Shown here: piece after piece, positions 38,600 to 50,962 of the stretch
Numbering within the stretch: position 1 is the stretch's first letter
Layout of the letters: the number at the start of each line of letters is the position of its first letter
Assembly: GCA_036897445.1 (NCBI GenBank)
Contig: JAYMTL010000024.1
Span: forward strand, 109,991-173,990
Direction: 5' to 3'
Origin: Pelargonium tetragonum
Lineage: Eukaryota > Streptophyta > Magnoliopsida > Geraniales > Geraniaceae
DNA length: 64,000 nucleotides
Made by a program: the position numbers and the translations under genes
The notes under the pieces: model-generated
Seen by the model: the letters and a program-made list of their open reading frames with translations, nothing else
Told to the model about the DNA's origin: nothing
Database searches by the model: none

Positions 38600-40694
38600 C
38601 TTTATTGTAATATATAAATTTCTTGCTTACATCTATTTTAGGGGTTAATAGAAGGGCTAAATCCGAGATCTCCGGGTTTTTGTTTCCTTAGATGTAGGTA
38701 TTTAAGCTACGTTGAAATTCATTAAAGTCAGAATTATATACAATATAAGATATAAGGGTACCTGTCTTTTAACACCTCAAAATTCTAGTGAAATTAGTAA
38801 GCTAGCAGTTCGTATATCGTATAGAAGTGCGTAGGATTCCCCTTTCTCTTAAACGGAATTTTGTCCTTACCGAGAAGCTTAAAGTTCTGTAAAATATCTT
38901 TCAATTTATATTAACTTAACTTTGGATACTTATATTTTCAATTTTAAGTATTACTTAATCCAAAAGAAAAGGAGTCTTGTCCCAAAAATTCTAATTATGT
39001 ACACATAAAGCTGTGTCAAATACAATTGTCCGCTTTTTCTTTCAGACGCTACGGAGTCGTATACCAGAGGACAAACCTCTAATAAAGTATTCCTGTGCAG
39101 TAACTTATTGCATACCCCGCTTATTATTCATAGCCTATTAGCTTTACCTATGTTGTATCTTAGTCATATCCTAAATTCTACTAATAAAATCTATACCCCT
39201 TTAAATTCCTTTTTAGGCTTGTTAGGCTTGCCTGCCCCAGGTTATACTAGTGGAACGCCCCCGACCTTTAAGAATTTACCAGAGTTATAAGTTTAGTAAG
39301 TAAGTTGGCAAGGCAAGAATCGACTTTCCTTCTAAATTCTGTACTAAAGAAACTCTTAAGAAAAATCTTAAGGAACAAATTACAAAAAGGAATTAAGGAC
39401 AACACCTATTATTCACAGGAATGCTAAAAACCGATTGTAAGACCATTTTCGCGAGCTAAAACAGGTGCTAGCCTGCCAAGCAAGGTTGGTTTTTTTACAT
39501 TTCGGCTTTTTAGCACCCGTTCTACTATATACTTTCTTAAATTGCTTACTATTTTATGAGAAAGAAAAAGGGAGGTAAGATGCTCTCTATCCATCTAAGG
39601 TTTCCACCCTCTAAAAGGATAAGCCCATAAAAGAGGTAATACACCTTGAAGAAAGTAGTAAAAAAGACCTAATAGGTGGAAAATACTTGAGATTTTTTTT
39701 TCTAAGAAAGCTGTAAGCAAAGAGTACGCGTTTATAGGCAAAGGAATTTTCTGGGGTTGCTCTTGGCTTTTTCAGAGGCTTAAGTTCAATCTTAGTTGTC
39801 TGCCCGTTTAAACAGGGACCGCCTCTAAGGGTATTTTACTTATTATCCGAATGACTCGAGATTTGAGTTCACAAAAGGGTACTGTGCCTATAATTGTTCC
39901 TTGAAAAGGGATTCCTAGTGGCTCTAGAATTAAATATTACCGCACCTCAATCTTACTTGCTTGGGGCGTAAGCGCTGGTTTGGCTAGCTTTGTGCTTTAG
40001 AATAAGTAGCTAAGAAGAAACCTACATATATTTCTAAGTTATAAAACAAACACGGATTTGCTTTGAGTTTGAGCGTCAGTCTGTTGTATTGTTCATTCTA
40101 GGCTATATGCTTTTAAGGGTTTAAGCTCAATCTTGGCAAATTGCGAGTTTAAGGTGCTATTTACAAAATTAAGGTCGAAATTAATGACTTGTTTATTATG
40201 TACTGGTAAGGCGCATCTCTCGAGATACTTTTTTTAGTATTATAATTATATAAGTATAAGTTGCATGAGTAAGGTTCCGTATTAGTATAATGTAATTTTT
40301 AGGGCTGTAGTTTCAGATATGGGTAAGAGCTCTCCTAAAGGACTTTTTCTATATAGTTTTAGCAAAGAGTTTTAGGGCAACCCCTTATCTAGATTTTGTA
40401 GTGAATAAGTCTATAGTAAAGTGGGATTACTCACTCGTAAGTTAGCCAAGCAGATCCTATTATATATGAATGATAGTTTAAGGAAGAAGTATGCCTTAGC
40501 AATATGCGTAAGTCCGAGTCCTTAGAACCAATTTATAGGTTATCTAAGAATCCTTATTACAGACACTGCCAAAAAATACAAAAACGACTAAAAATCGTGC
40601 ATTAAATAAAGGCATTCTAGCTCACGAAACGGGCCCTTTTTTAGAGACTTTTATTTTAAAGTCGCAATATGGTAATGACACAAGAGTTAAATCC

Positions 40695-40709
40695 TTAATT
40701 ACATTACCT
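40695..40709 (+). repeat. Dispersed 15-bp element, copy 3
   Basis: TTAATTACATTACCT followed by TTATTAATTGTG. Shares 17 bp with copy 2 and a longer loose match with inverted copy 5. A tandem duplication lies 27 bp downstream (40736-40755). Confidence 0.85.
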
Positions 40710-40735
40710 TTATTAATTGTGTGAAAATGAACAGG

Positions 40736-40755
40736 TTATACTTAATTATACTTAA
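40736..40755. repeat. Perfect tandem duplication, 10 bp x 2
   Basis: TTATACTTAA at 40736-40745 is repeated directly at 40746-40755. Confidence 0.85.
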
Positions 40756-41132
40756 CCGGATGTTCTAAAAAACTACGAAGCCCCTGGTTCGCAATTTAAG
40801 GTACAATATCCTATAACTTAAGCCCTAACAAAACTTAGTTACTAGATTTTGCTTCATAGAAAGTTAGGTTAGCTTCTTTGTTCTGGACACTTTGCACCGG
40901 TACTCAATATATTGTGTTTGGCAAGGAAAAAGTTTGTATTCATAAAGAGGAGGACTCTCTAGAATATATATAGTAGAGGATAATCCATTTCCATCAGTAA
41001 TTAGACTTTTAGGTACCTTAATCCCTTAATATCCCGAAAAGTCTAATATGTAAATCAAGCGGGCGCTCTTTATAGAGACCTATAGCTTATATATCGGCTA
41101 CAGAAGACTTTTTCGTTAGTTAGAAGACTTCA

Positions 41133-41200
41133 TATTATTAATAAAAACACCTACATCTTGAAGATAAACTTAGCTAAAGACTCCCTATTATTAATAAAAA
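41133..41200. repeat. Direct repeat of 15 bp, 53 bp apart
   Basis: TATTATTAATAAAAA at 41133-41147 and again at 41186-41200, each preceded by AAGACT-like sequence. Low complexity, so partly expected by chance. Confidence 0.6.
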
Positions 41201-42517
41201 AAACCCCCTTGCGCCTTGCTTCAAAAACTACAGGACAGCTAAATCCCTGGATATTTTAAGATCGTCTTGTAACCTTAAATTAAAAATAGGAGTGTAAAAA
41301 ACCTGTAGTCTATGGGATAAGGATCCCCGTGCCTTTAGTTGACTAATGAAAATTCTTCCGTTTAAGGGGTTTAAAAATTAGGTAAGAAAGGCCAATCCGC
41401 ATCCGCAGGTAAGTGCTCCCCTGTACAACGTGTATTTTCTTAGCGCTCCCGCTTTTAATAATAAACATTGAACCCTAACCATCCATACTTTTTGGATCTA
41501 TACCTATGCTAGTAAATCGTTTTATATCCTAAAAAAAGTCCTTTAAAAGTGTAATTATAAGTAAACAAGGGCTTGGGATTTCTTTATAATTATAAAAACA
41601 CAAGAGTAAGAACTTCCGTATCTCCTTGCAAAACTCTAAATATCTGGACAAAACCCTTTCATAAGAGTTAAGCTAACTACTCAAATTTTTATACGGGTCA
41701 TTTTCCTGGTCTGGTATAGTGTCCTCCCCTTAACTTAATTACTGCGGAAAAATCAAACTACAACTTAATAAGTACTACCAAGAGATACATATTAACACCT
41801 TATCTCTTTCGTTATTTTTGGATTAAGTTGGGTTTATCCTAAATTTTCGTATGAAGAAGGTATAGGAGTAATTAGTTTAGTAAGTACCCATTGTTATGCC
41901 CTTTCCGGATCCTGCCGGATGGCTGGGGTAATTTTCTACTCTTTTAATATACTATCTACAATCTAGTAGTTCAAACATTTTATTAACTTTAAACTTCGTA
42001 GTCTAATAGGGGTTAGTACCGAGTCCTCACATTCTCAAATTCTTTTCCTTGTTAGATTAGAAGCCCTCCTTTGCCCGGGTAGTACAAGGTCTTGTAGTTA
42101 AAGTCTTTAAACAGAATTCGCAATGAATTTAGTGAGAGATTTTTTTTGTTAATAGTGCACAAGCTTGCTTCTCTAAATCAAGTAACCTTTTGCTTGAGTA
42201 AATGAAAATTTAAAGTATTAGAAAAAATCCCGACGTAGTTCTAAAAGAGATAAAACGAGTTTACACAACAAGGGAAACTTAATCCAACCGGAATATAAAG
42301 TACAGCAAAATAACTAAAGTAATAAAAGTAAACCTTGGTTTTTCTTCCTCCGGGATTTTCTAGAATTTCTCCTTTAAAAATCTAGAACCAAATTGCAACT
42401 AAGGAGTTGCCTATAAATCGGATTGACTGCTGTTATGCCTTAACACGAGCCCTTGTTCTGTAGGTTTTCCAAAAGAGAAGGGATTGTAAAATGTCTGAGA
42501 ATGCTGGATAAAGTCTG

Positions 42518-42543
42518 AAACAACTTATAAAAACAACTTATAA
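42518..42543. repeat. Perfect tandem duplication, 13 bp x 2
   Basis: AAACAACTTATAA at 42518-42530 is repeated directly at 42531-42543. Confidence 0.9.
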
Positions 42544-45500
42544 GGTGCAAAAACTAATGATAAAATCAAGAATTTATATAAACTTGAACTTTATTTCTCT
42601 CCATTTCATAGGATTTTTAGGGTAGACTCGTTAGCAAAATATTTAGTCCTTGTATAATCTAGGTTCTCAAACTCTACAAGATTCCTAACATAAAAACAAA
42701 AAGGGTAACCCTAATTTCTACAAAAGTGAAGCCTCCTAAAAAGGTGTTTTTTGAACCCTAAAGTCCTTTAAAGCACTGTACGTTTTAATCATAAAAAAGT
42801 AATTTAGTTTATTTGAAAAGGGTAAAAGTTTATATTATTGCTAAAAAAAGGATCCTGGATCTTTTAGGGTTTTTTGTATCTCTCGAGCTTTTTCGTGGGT
42901 TTTCCTTATTATATTTAAAAAGTAAGCTATTAAGATACACGGAATCCCCTGTCTTTATTTGGATACCTCAGAATTGGAGGAACAACTTAGAATTTCTTAC
43001 TTTCTCCTTTTGATTCTTTTAGTAGAGAGTATAAAACCTCATACTTACCCTGGAAAAACGCTTTGCCGGAACCTCTCCTTAATATTACAATATTACGCAA
43101 AAAGGGTATAGGCTCCTATAAATCTTATTCCCAGTTTTCCCTAAGTTTTATTAGTAGCCTGCCGCTCTCTCACTTATTTTTATACAACCCACTAGTTGTT
43201 TAATCGGCCTTACAACTTCAAAAATTTTCTCCTTATTAAACTAAGCCCGGAATTAAAAAGCTTAGGACTGCCCTTATAAAATAGAGGTTGCCTGATTTGC
43301 TCCCAAATAAATGTGTGTAAGTGACTCCCCTAAAACCTAAAAACTTATATGAATTCTACCATACTTCAGGATCCTATTTCTCGTTAAGACTTCGCGCCCA
43401 TTTGACATTTTACTCCTTTTTCTACTCCTTACTTTAGTTCTATGTGTCCTTACCGGAACCGAAGGAACAAAGCAACCCATTTTTATAGTTACATACCTGC
43501 TTTAACTATCAAAAATTCCGGAATAAAAAGACTCTGAGTACACCTCCCTTTACTCTATTACTTAACTTAGACTTTCCCTGTTCATTAAAAAAGTCCTTAA
43601 AAACTTATATATATTTCTATTTTTTTAATATTTAAGAGTTGTAATTTAACGGAGAAATATTTGAACTTACAAGTAAACGCAGAGGTCGACTGAGAACAGA
43701 AACTACAAAAAAGGAGTCGGTTAGGGGAACGGTAAGGAATTGACTTTTACCAGGTTCTTTATGAAAATAGGTAGCCAGATTTAGCTTATTGAAGTCTACG
43801 GATAAACAATTTCCTATTCCTCTAAGATTAGAAACCTTTTGTATAAGCCTTTTCGTGAGCTAGAGCGTGAGTTAGGGTCCGTTCTCTTTTAGAATTTGCG
43901 CCAGTTTTCCAATTTTCAGTCCATTTGGTTGTTTCTAATGGTAAAATAGTTTCGGCAGTACGTTAATTAAGGTTGAAGCTATATTAAGTGTACTGGGTTT
44001 AGACCCCTTTTATTTAGGGTTTATAGATTCTTTGCTAAGTCTTCCTTTAGTACAAAATCCAAGGACTTGCTTAGTCGCGAGCAGTTCTTCTCTTGAATCA
44101 GGAAAGTAGCCTCTTCTATACACTTAGAAAAACGCCTCTATAGGAGCGAAGGGGAATTACTGAATTTAATGTTGTTGTGGCTTTAAGGATCCAAATACTC
44201 CCTTACTTCCTTCTCAAAATAAAAATGAGACTCCAAGTTTTTTAAATTATTACAAAATCTTCCCCTAGAATTCTGGTTATCAGTAAAACAAAGCCTTGCT
44301 GCGGGGCCTCCGTCTTCTCTATGCCACGTAAAGTAAGAGTTTTTCCTCTCTTTATATATTCGAAAAGTCTTTTTCGTTATATAATATTATCCAGCTATCC
44401 ATCCAAAGGCACCTTTTTATCTAAGCAAGGTTATAATATAACCCCCTCTACCCTTTCCTTTTATACAAGGCACTCCTTGAGAACTTCTACAAAAGTCTTG
44501 AGTCGAGTATACCTAACAGAATTTCCTAAATAACAAACTTTTTTATTGAAATTGAGGTCTAATAAAGTACAGGTTGGGATAGGCCTTAATATCTATAAAA
44601 TTTAACAGGGAGATTCTAGGCTTTGTACTTGAATATTTTTAGTGTAAGCTAATTGCGGGTTTTAGGCATATGAAAAGCCTCGGTCGGAGAGCTCCTGATT
44701 TTTAGGGGGTTCCTTGGTATACTCGTAATTTTCATTTTATAGTAATTGCCTTTTATATTATAGGAAGCTTTTTTGCTCCCTTTTATAATGTTTTTCCGTC
44801 TCTATTGCCGTAAAAAAGAGCAAAGGATCCCTTATATCTCGCGCTACAATTTTATTCTCTAATAACTAATAAGAAAAGGTTAAATCAGGAGCAGGTCCTG
44901 TGGTAGCGTTTTTGACCGTTAACCCAAAGCTGCGGGCTCTAGTCTGCTCGGGTAAAGCATTTGGCGCTGGGTGGGGACTCAACCATTCAAAGGGAAATCC
45001 TTGTTTATACTCTTTTTTTTTTTGAAATTTTTCAGTATCTCTGCTTGAGAAAGCCCTTTACTATAACTTAAATGAAGAGGAGTTCCCGACTGGATGTCAG
45101 TAAGTTTTAACACTTTTTAGTTAACTTACGTAAGAAGAGGTCGTGGCGTTTTTCAAGTGTCCGGAATTAAGGGTCAGTTAATGCAGGGTTTCGAGGCCTT
45201 CTGCAAAGCAAAGTAGAATTTAGAGGCAGTTATTAAAGAGGGCCCATTCTTAAATATCCCAAGGAGATCCCTCAAAATAAGTATAAGAGTCTTTTCTAAA
45301 AGGCTAAAAGGAAGGGTTATGCTTTAACATATTCAAGCTGAGCATAAGCGGAGACAACAAAAAAGTCTCGGCAATACTTTTAAATATTACACTACTAGGT
45401 TAACTAAGGAGCTCGAAATATATGTATATAAGGATTTTATGGATTTTTAGGAGACACCACTAAACTAAACAAAAAGTAGAAAAAGAAAACGGAGGTATAG

Positions 45501-46869
45501 CAAGAAAGAACGTTAGACCTAAACAAACGGGCTCTTTTTTTAGAATAGTACCAGACTATCTCCAGGGAAGTTTAACCTGATTAGAATAAGCAAAAGCCTA
45601 TCCTAGAGGACCTCACAGAGTATATAAACAAGGAATCTTTCTAAGCTCTAAGGTCTTTTGGGAAAAATATTGAACAAAAACACTGCATTAGCAAAAAAGA
45701 AAGAAATTTTTCAAAATTATGCCCTTAAGCAGCCCCTTATTTCTGGTATTTAGTATTAACTAGAATTCCCTTATTTAAGAAACTAACTCTATATTTATTT
45801 TGTATTGTAGATAAAAAGTACAAATATTCCCGGAAGCAAGACCCTATGCGAGGCGAGTCGGTTTTTATTTAATAGTAATATCTTCAACCAGACGTGATAC
45901 ACCAATTCCTTTATTATGTAAACAGGTATAACTAAAAACATTTTTTACATTACAACGAAGACTTTCTCTATCCAACAAGGGGCTCGCTAAGAGGTATGCA
46001 GAGATATACTCCATAAATATTCCTAAGACTTAAAAAGTAGGGATCTTGTAAGCGTTAGGACCTCTTATAAAGTACAATAAAGAAAGTCTAAGTGTAAACT
46101 TCGTTATTAAAATTTGTACCTAACCGTATAACTAAACTAGGAATACTTAAAAACTTCAGTATTATTGCAAGTGCTCTCCCAGACGGTTATCTTTCTTTAT
46201 TACTCAATATAGCGGCCTCGATCCTGCCTATCCCTCGAATACCCTATCACCAGGCAAGCCCTTTACCTTATTCGACTCGTAGAATATAAAAAAGATACCC
46301 CTTTCTTAATGTAAACTTAGAAAGAACTCGTAATACTAAAGCCTACTGCTAAGGAATACAGATTCTCTTTTGATAATTAGAGTTAGTATACAGATCCAGG
46401 CATAGAATTCTTTGGCTTCAAAAAAGGGCCTGGCAAAGAGGGTAAAGACTTATTAAAACATCTCTAGTCAGCCCCGGTAGTAAAAAGAGGGATTCTCAAC
46501 CAATAAACTAAGTGTGGTTCTTTTTAAAGCTATAAAAAAAACTTCTTATTACCTTATTAAGTAAACAGGGATTTGAGCTTCCTGGTATTCTTGATTGAAA
46601 AAATTCTACACGAAAACTTGTTTATTAGAGTTAAGGACTTCACAGATCCATAAAAATAGCGCGTCTAAGTCAAGTCTAATACGGAGTTCATCGTCAAAGC
46701 GAGAATATCATAAATTAAGGATTTCCTTTAGTGCTTGATTAGTAACTTCGTTGACATAAATATATTAAAGAAACAAAAGGGGACCCATATCCTTTATAAA
46801 GGGAGCTCCTATTGTACCGAATTTGTGAACCTTAACTAACGGATCCCCGCGCGGAGTGGATGCACTTAG

Positions 46870-46883
46870 AAAAGGGCCCTTTT
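46870..46883. repeat. Perfect 14-bp palindrome AAAAGGGCCCTTTT
   Basis: The longest of the GGGCCC-centred palindromes. It shows the general pattern of the window: a purine run meeting a pyrimidine run at a symmetric centre. Confidence 0.7.
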
Positions 46884-49800
46884 TACTCTGGTTGAACCCG
46901 CCGATTACTCTATCGTATCGATGTCTACTTCTCCCCTTTGTTTGCTCCGAGCTTGCTTTGTAAGACAATCTCCTGGGTAGGACTTGTATTCCCATTATTC
47001 ACCAAACTAACACATGTGGTTATTACAATACAAAAAGAGATTCAAAAAAAAATATAGGCTTTCTGAGAAATAGCATTCCTTTTAATAAAATTTTTAGGAG
47101 CCTTCAGAAGCTCTCTTAAGGATTTCATTAAGTAATAGGAGCTCTCTAATCTCGAAGTATACTCTATGAAGAACTTAAAACGACTATAAAGCTATTGGAC
47201 TTGGTAACTAGTCCTATCAAAAGGAACCGGGTTCGAAACCCTAAATTACTTAAGAATCTTTACCAACTAAAACGAAGGAAAGTCAGTACTACAAGCGGGA
47301 TACTAAAAAAAGTACTGCTCAAAATTTACGAGAAATTAAACCTCAACGAATCCACAGAGAGGAGCTTAGTGGATTGCCCTGGGAAAACCGGATATTTTTT
47401 TATAACTTTAGAACGTAGAAATAAACAAAAAAGTCGAAGGGCACCTTATTCGTATTTATTATATTTAGAGAACTCCGATTTTATGTATATGACAGAGTTC
47501 TTTATTTCGAAGTCTTTACTATTCTAAGATAAAAGTTTTGTACTCAAAGTTTATTGACTTTAAGTAACCATAAGAAAGAGCCCTTGGTTGTATAAAGAAA
47601 GCTTGGTGTGAAATTTTGCCTAAAAAGCGGAGCACTTTCCAGATCTAGGGATTCCTTTATTTTAAGAGAGGTGGTATAAACATGAAGTCTATTTGGGGTC
47701 TGTCTAACTGAGTTTTAGTTACTGTATAAATCTCCTACTAGGATTAGGATAGTTTTTTAAGGTAAGCTTAGGATTTCTATCTCTAAAAGTACGCAATTTC
47801 ATCTTTTAAGAGTCCGGGTTATAACGAACCCATTTTACTTATTAATAGCTTTACACTGGGTCTATCCATACTTTAAGTGCGAAACCCCTTATTTAACTAC
47901 TTAAAATTGTAAAGGAAAGGTCGAGGAAGTTTTATTTGATTTATAAATCTCGAATTACTTTAACAAAAAGCCGAGTTAGTAGCCAGTTTCCGAAGCCCTT
48001 AGATAATCTAGTCAATTTCCTTCGCCTAAAAGTAAATGAAAAAGTCGGATCCTTAGATTATAATAAAGTTCTTTACAATTACTCTACTCCCATATGGGTT
48101 TAACTTCACCTCACTTTTTTCTTGTCAAACGAAATGAATTGAATTCTTCTTTTGAATCTTAATCCCGAAACTCCATACTAAGAACTCCTTATTTAATTCT
48201 TTTTCTATTATCTTTTGTATCTCTATAAAATTTATATAAAATTGCAGGGAATTTCAAGGTAAAGGGATAACTGTAAAGTAGTATCCCAGAATATCTCGGG
48301 TAGGAAGACATCCTGCTATAAAAAATTTTCTTTATTTTTCTTACAGCAAAAAGGGGCAACACCCTACCCTTTTGAAAAACTGACTTAATAAAAAAACTTT
48401 AACTTTACTTGCGCTAACTAACTCAAGAACTTTACTCTAATTTACTGTTGAATTTCCTAGCTCTTTTTTAGTTTGACTATCACCAATTAATCCAACAAAG
48501 CGGGCACTTGTATCATAAACATAAAGCCCCTTTATTTTTTTAAAGGCATATATAAGCGGAACCCGGTATTCTCTCCTGCAAAGCATTCACAACTTCGTCT
48601 CTCTTTCTCTAAACTAAACTATTAAAAGATTCTCGCTATACTAGACCCAAGTAACATATAAGCTCATTGTTTGTCCTGGTTTATGTTACAGGAGTAGGCT
48701 CGTGTTATAAATTCTAGGAATCCAAAGGTATGGTAATGAAAATCTTCTTATATCTTATATAAATCTGTATAAGGAAATCCTCTTTTTGTACTCAAAGTAG
48801 CTTCAAATTCTTGTGTTAGAGGTGCTAGAGGAAAATGTATTTCTCAGACAAAGAAGAGTCAAGTTGTTTATAAGTTATCCTAAAAAGTTAAGGCCTGAAA
48901 GATCTAAAAACGCCCTTCCGTAAAGTCCTTTTTAATGAAACAAATATATCAAGTTCTACAAAAAAACTAAGAACACCAAAAGCGAACTCTATAGAGTAAG
49001 AAATGGTGGATCTCCTTTCTATTCTTATATTACATTTTAGTTCTTAGTAAAAAAACCTAAAAGTGAATCGAGTCATATCATTTCATTCCCATACTCAATA
49101 TTGAAGATAGAGATTTATTAAGAGTTTTAAACTACTTTACTTATAAAAATATACTATACAATAAAAGAGATTCTAATTTTTTTAGTACCTGCAGCGAGCC
49201 TCTTTTTAGATAAGTAGAAATTACTACAATTCCAGGTTACCGGCATTCTATTCTAAACGAAAAAAGAAATATTCAAGTCTTTTTAGAACCTTGAAAGCTG
49301 CTTTATATAACTTCTACTGGATTTTTATCCCTATCTCTTAAAGTTAAATAAAGTGAAAGTCTTGGGTGTACCAGCTTCGTACTTGGTAAAATCTTTCCCG
49401 TCCTTGTTAGAATTGCTCTTGCTTAGTAAAGCTAGCGTTTTCCTGGGATCTAGGAGGATTTGAATTTTGAGTTGAGTAAGGTTAGAAAGCTATAAAAATC
49501 ATCCTATTTATTGTCACAGCCAAGCCGTTTACACTGAGTCTCCTATAAGATAAGGAGCTGCTATAGGCAATTTTCATATAGCAAGAACCGTCGTATAAAA
49601 GATAAAAGTCAAACAAGAAAAGGAATACTTCAAGATCTTGTTATTTAAAATTAGGTTTCTTTTTATTTATCTCTTCGTTAAGCTGTGGGGCTATGCGGGG
49701 TGGTATCCCTTCTAAAATGAAGAGCCAACCCCTTATTAGTTATAGTCCCTTTTAAATAAAAGTCTTGGAGTTCGTATACAAAATTCTCATTAGCTGTATT

Positions 49801-50942
49801 TTACTATATATTAATATTAAGAAGGCTAACCCTTTCCTATTGTCGTGAGTCTTTCAAATGTAACTCGTAATAGAAGGGTAAAAATAAGAAATTCACTTAT
49901 CAAAAAAACAAGGTGTTGATATAGGAGCTACTCATAGGGCCCAAATATGAACTTACTGATATTTTGTATACGTCTGTACTTGTTAGTTTAAAGTTGACAA
50001 GTGAATAAAAACTGGGTTAATTGATGGATCTTGACATCCGTATAGCAGCTAACAACTAGGATACTTTTTTGTAAAGATACCCTTAATTTACCAGGATAAA
50101 ATCAGAATTAATAACAACAAAATTTTCTCGTTTTACTTGCAGGAACTTTATATCCAAACAGGATGCAAATTATCCCCTACTCATATTCCACTAAAAATTC
50201 TATAACAACCAAAGGGAAGCTACCTTTCACACCTATATAGACACCTTACTATACATAAGGAAAACACCCTACCTATCTTAAAGAGTTAGTCCTCAGTACC
50301 TATTAAAAGGATTACCTTATACCTGATCAAACTTTGCATTTAAGCATAGCCATGCCTAATAATGTCATTGTTGCTTAGTCTTAGTTCTTTACTAGCTAGC
50401 GCTTTAAGCCCTTTTCCTAAGCCCTGGCCTAAATGATAAAGAGATTTTCGAAACCCTTTTTGAATAAAAGTCTCTATTAAACTATTAACGTATGATAGCA
50501 CTACTGCTTTTCTACTAAGTTCGACACCGATACCCCTTAAGCACAGCAATAAATGTAGAAGCCTAGCTAATTGTAGACTCTTTTCAAGTAAAAAACATGC
50601 TATCCAGTGATCTAAAGATTTAATAGTTTATAAACTTCCTTCAACTAGGAAACCCCCCGGACGCATGCCTGGGAGCTCTTTTTCAACAACTAAAGTTAGC
50701 AATAGAATTAAAAAAGGAACGTATAGCTGCTTAAATTAGAACCTCCAACTCTCTTTGCAAAAGAACCTTTCGGGGCAAAATCTAAATTAAAGAAAGCGTA
50801 CAGCTTCTATTCGAGAACCAGAAATCCTTGAAGTTCGAAAACCTAGTATTAGGGTAGCTTTTTTGGGGCTTGCACTATAACATAAGTCAGCATAACCCCT
50901 TGTCTATTATAGAGCTTTCAAGATTGCTGCTACTGTTTGGGT

Positions 50943-50962
50943 TTTTGTCCCATTTTGTCCCA
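50943..50962. repeat. Perfect tandem duplication, 10 bp x 2
   Basis: TTTTGTCCCA at 50943-50952 is repeated directly at 50953-50962. Confidence 0.85.

Noticed and set aside
39108-39290. 60-codon frame rich in Leu and Pro, briefly compared with plastid membrane proteins
   Set aside because: No match to psa, psb, pet or atp proteins could be seen.
47226-47243. CCGGGTTCGAAACCCT, T-arm-like
   Set aside because: Better explained as a simple GGGTT-CGA-AACCC inverted repeat; only three pairs form in tRNA register.
47195-47527. 110-codon plus-strand frame with a basic first half
   Set aside because: No recognisable domain, a non-ATG start without a clear ribosome binding site, and about the length of the longest random frames expected here.
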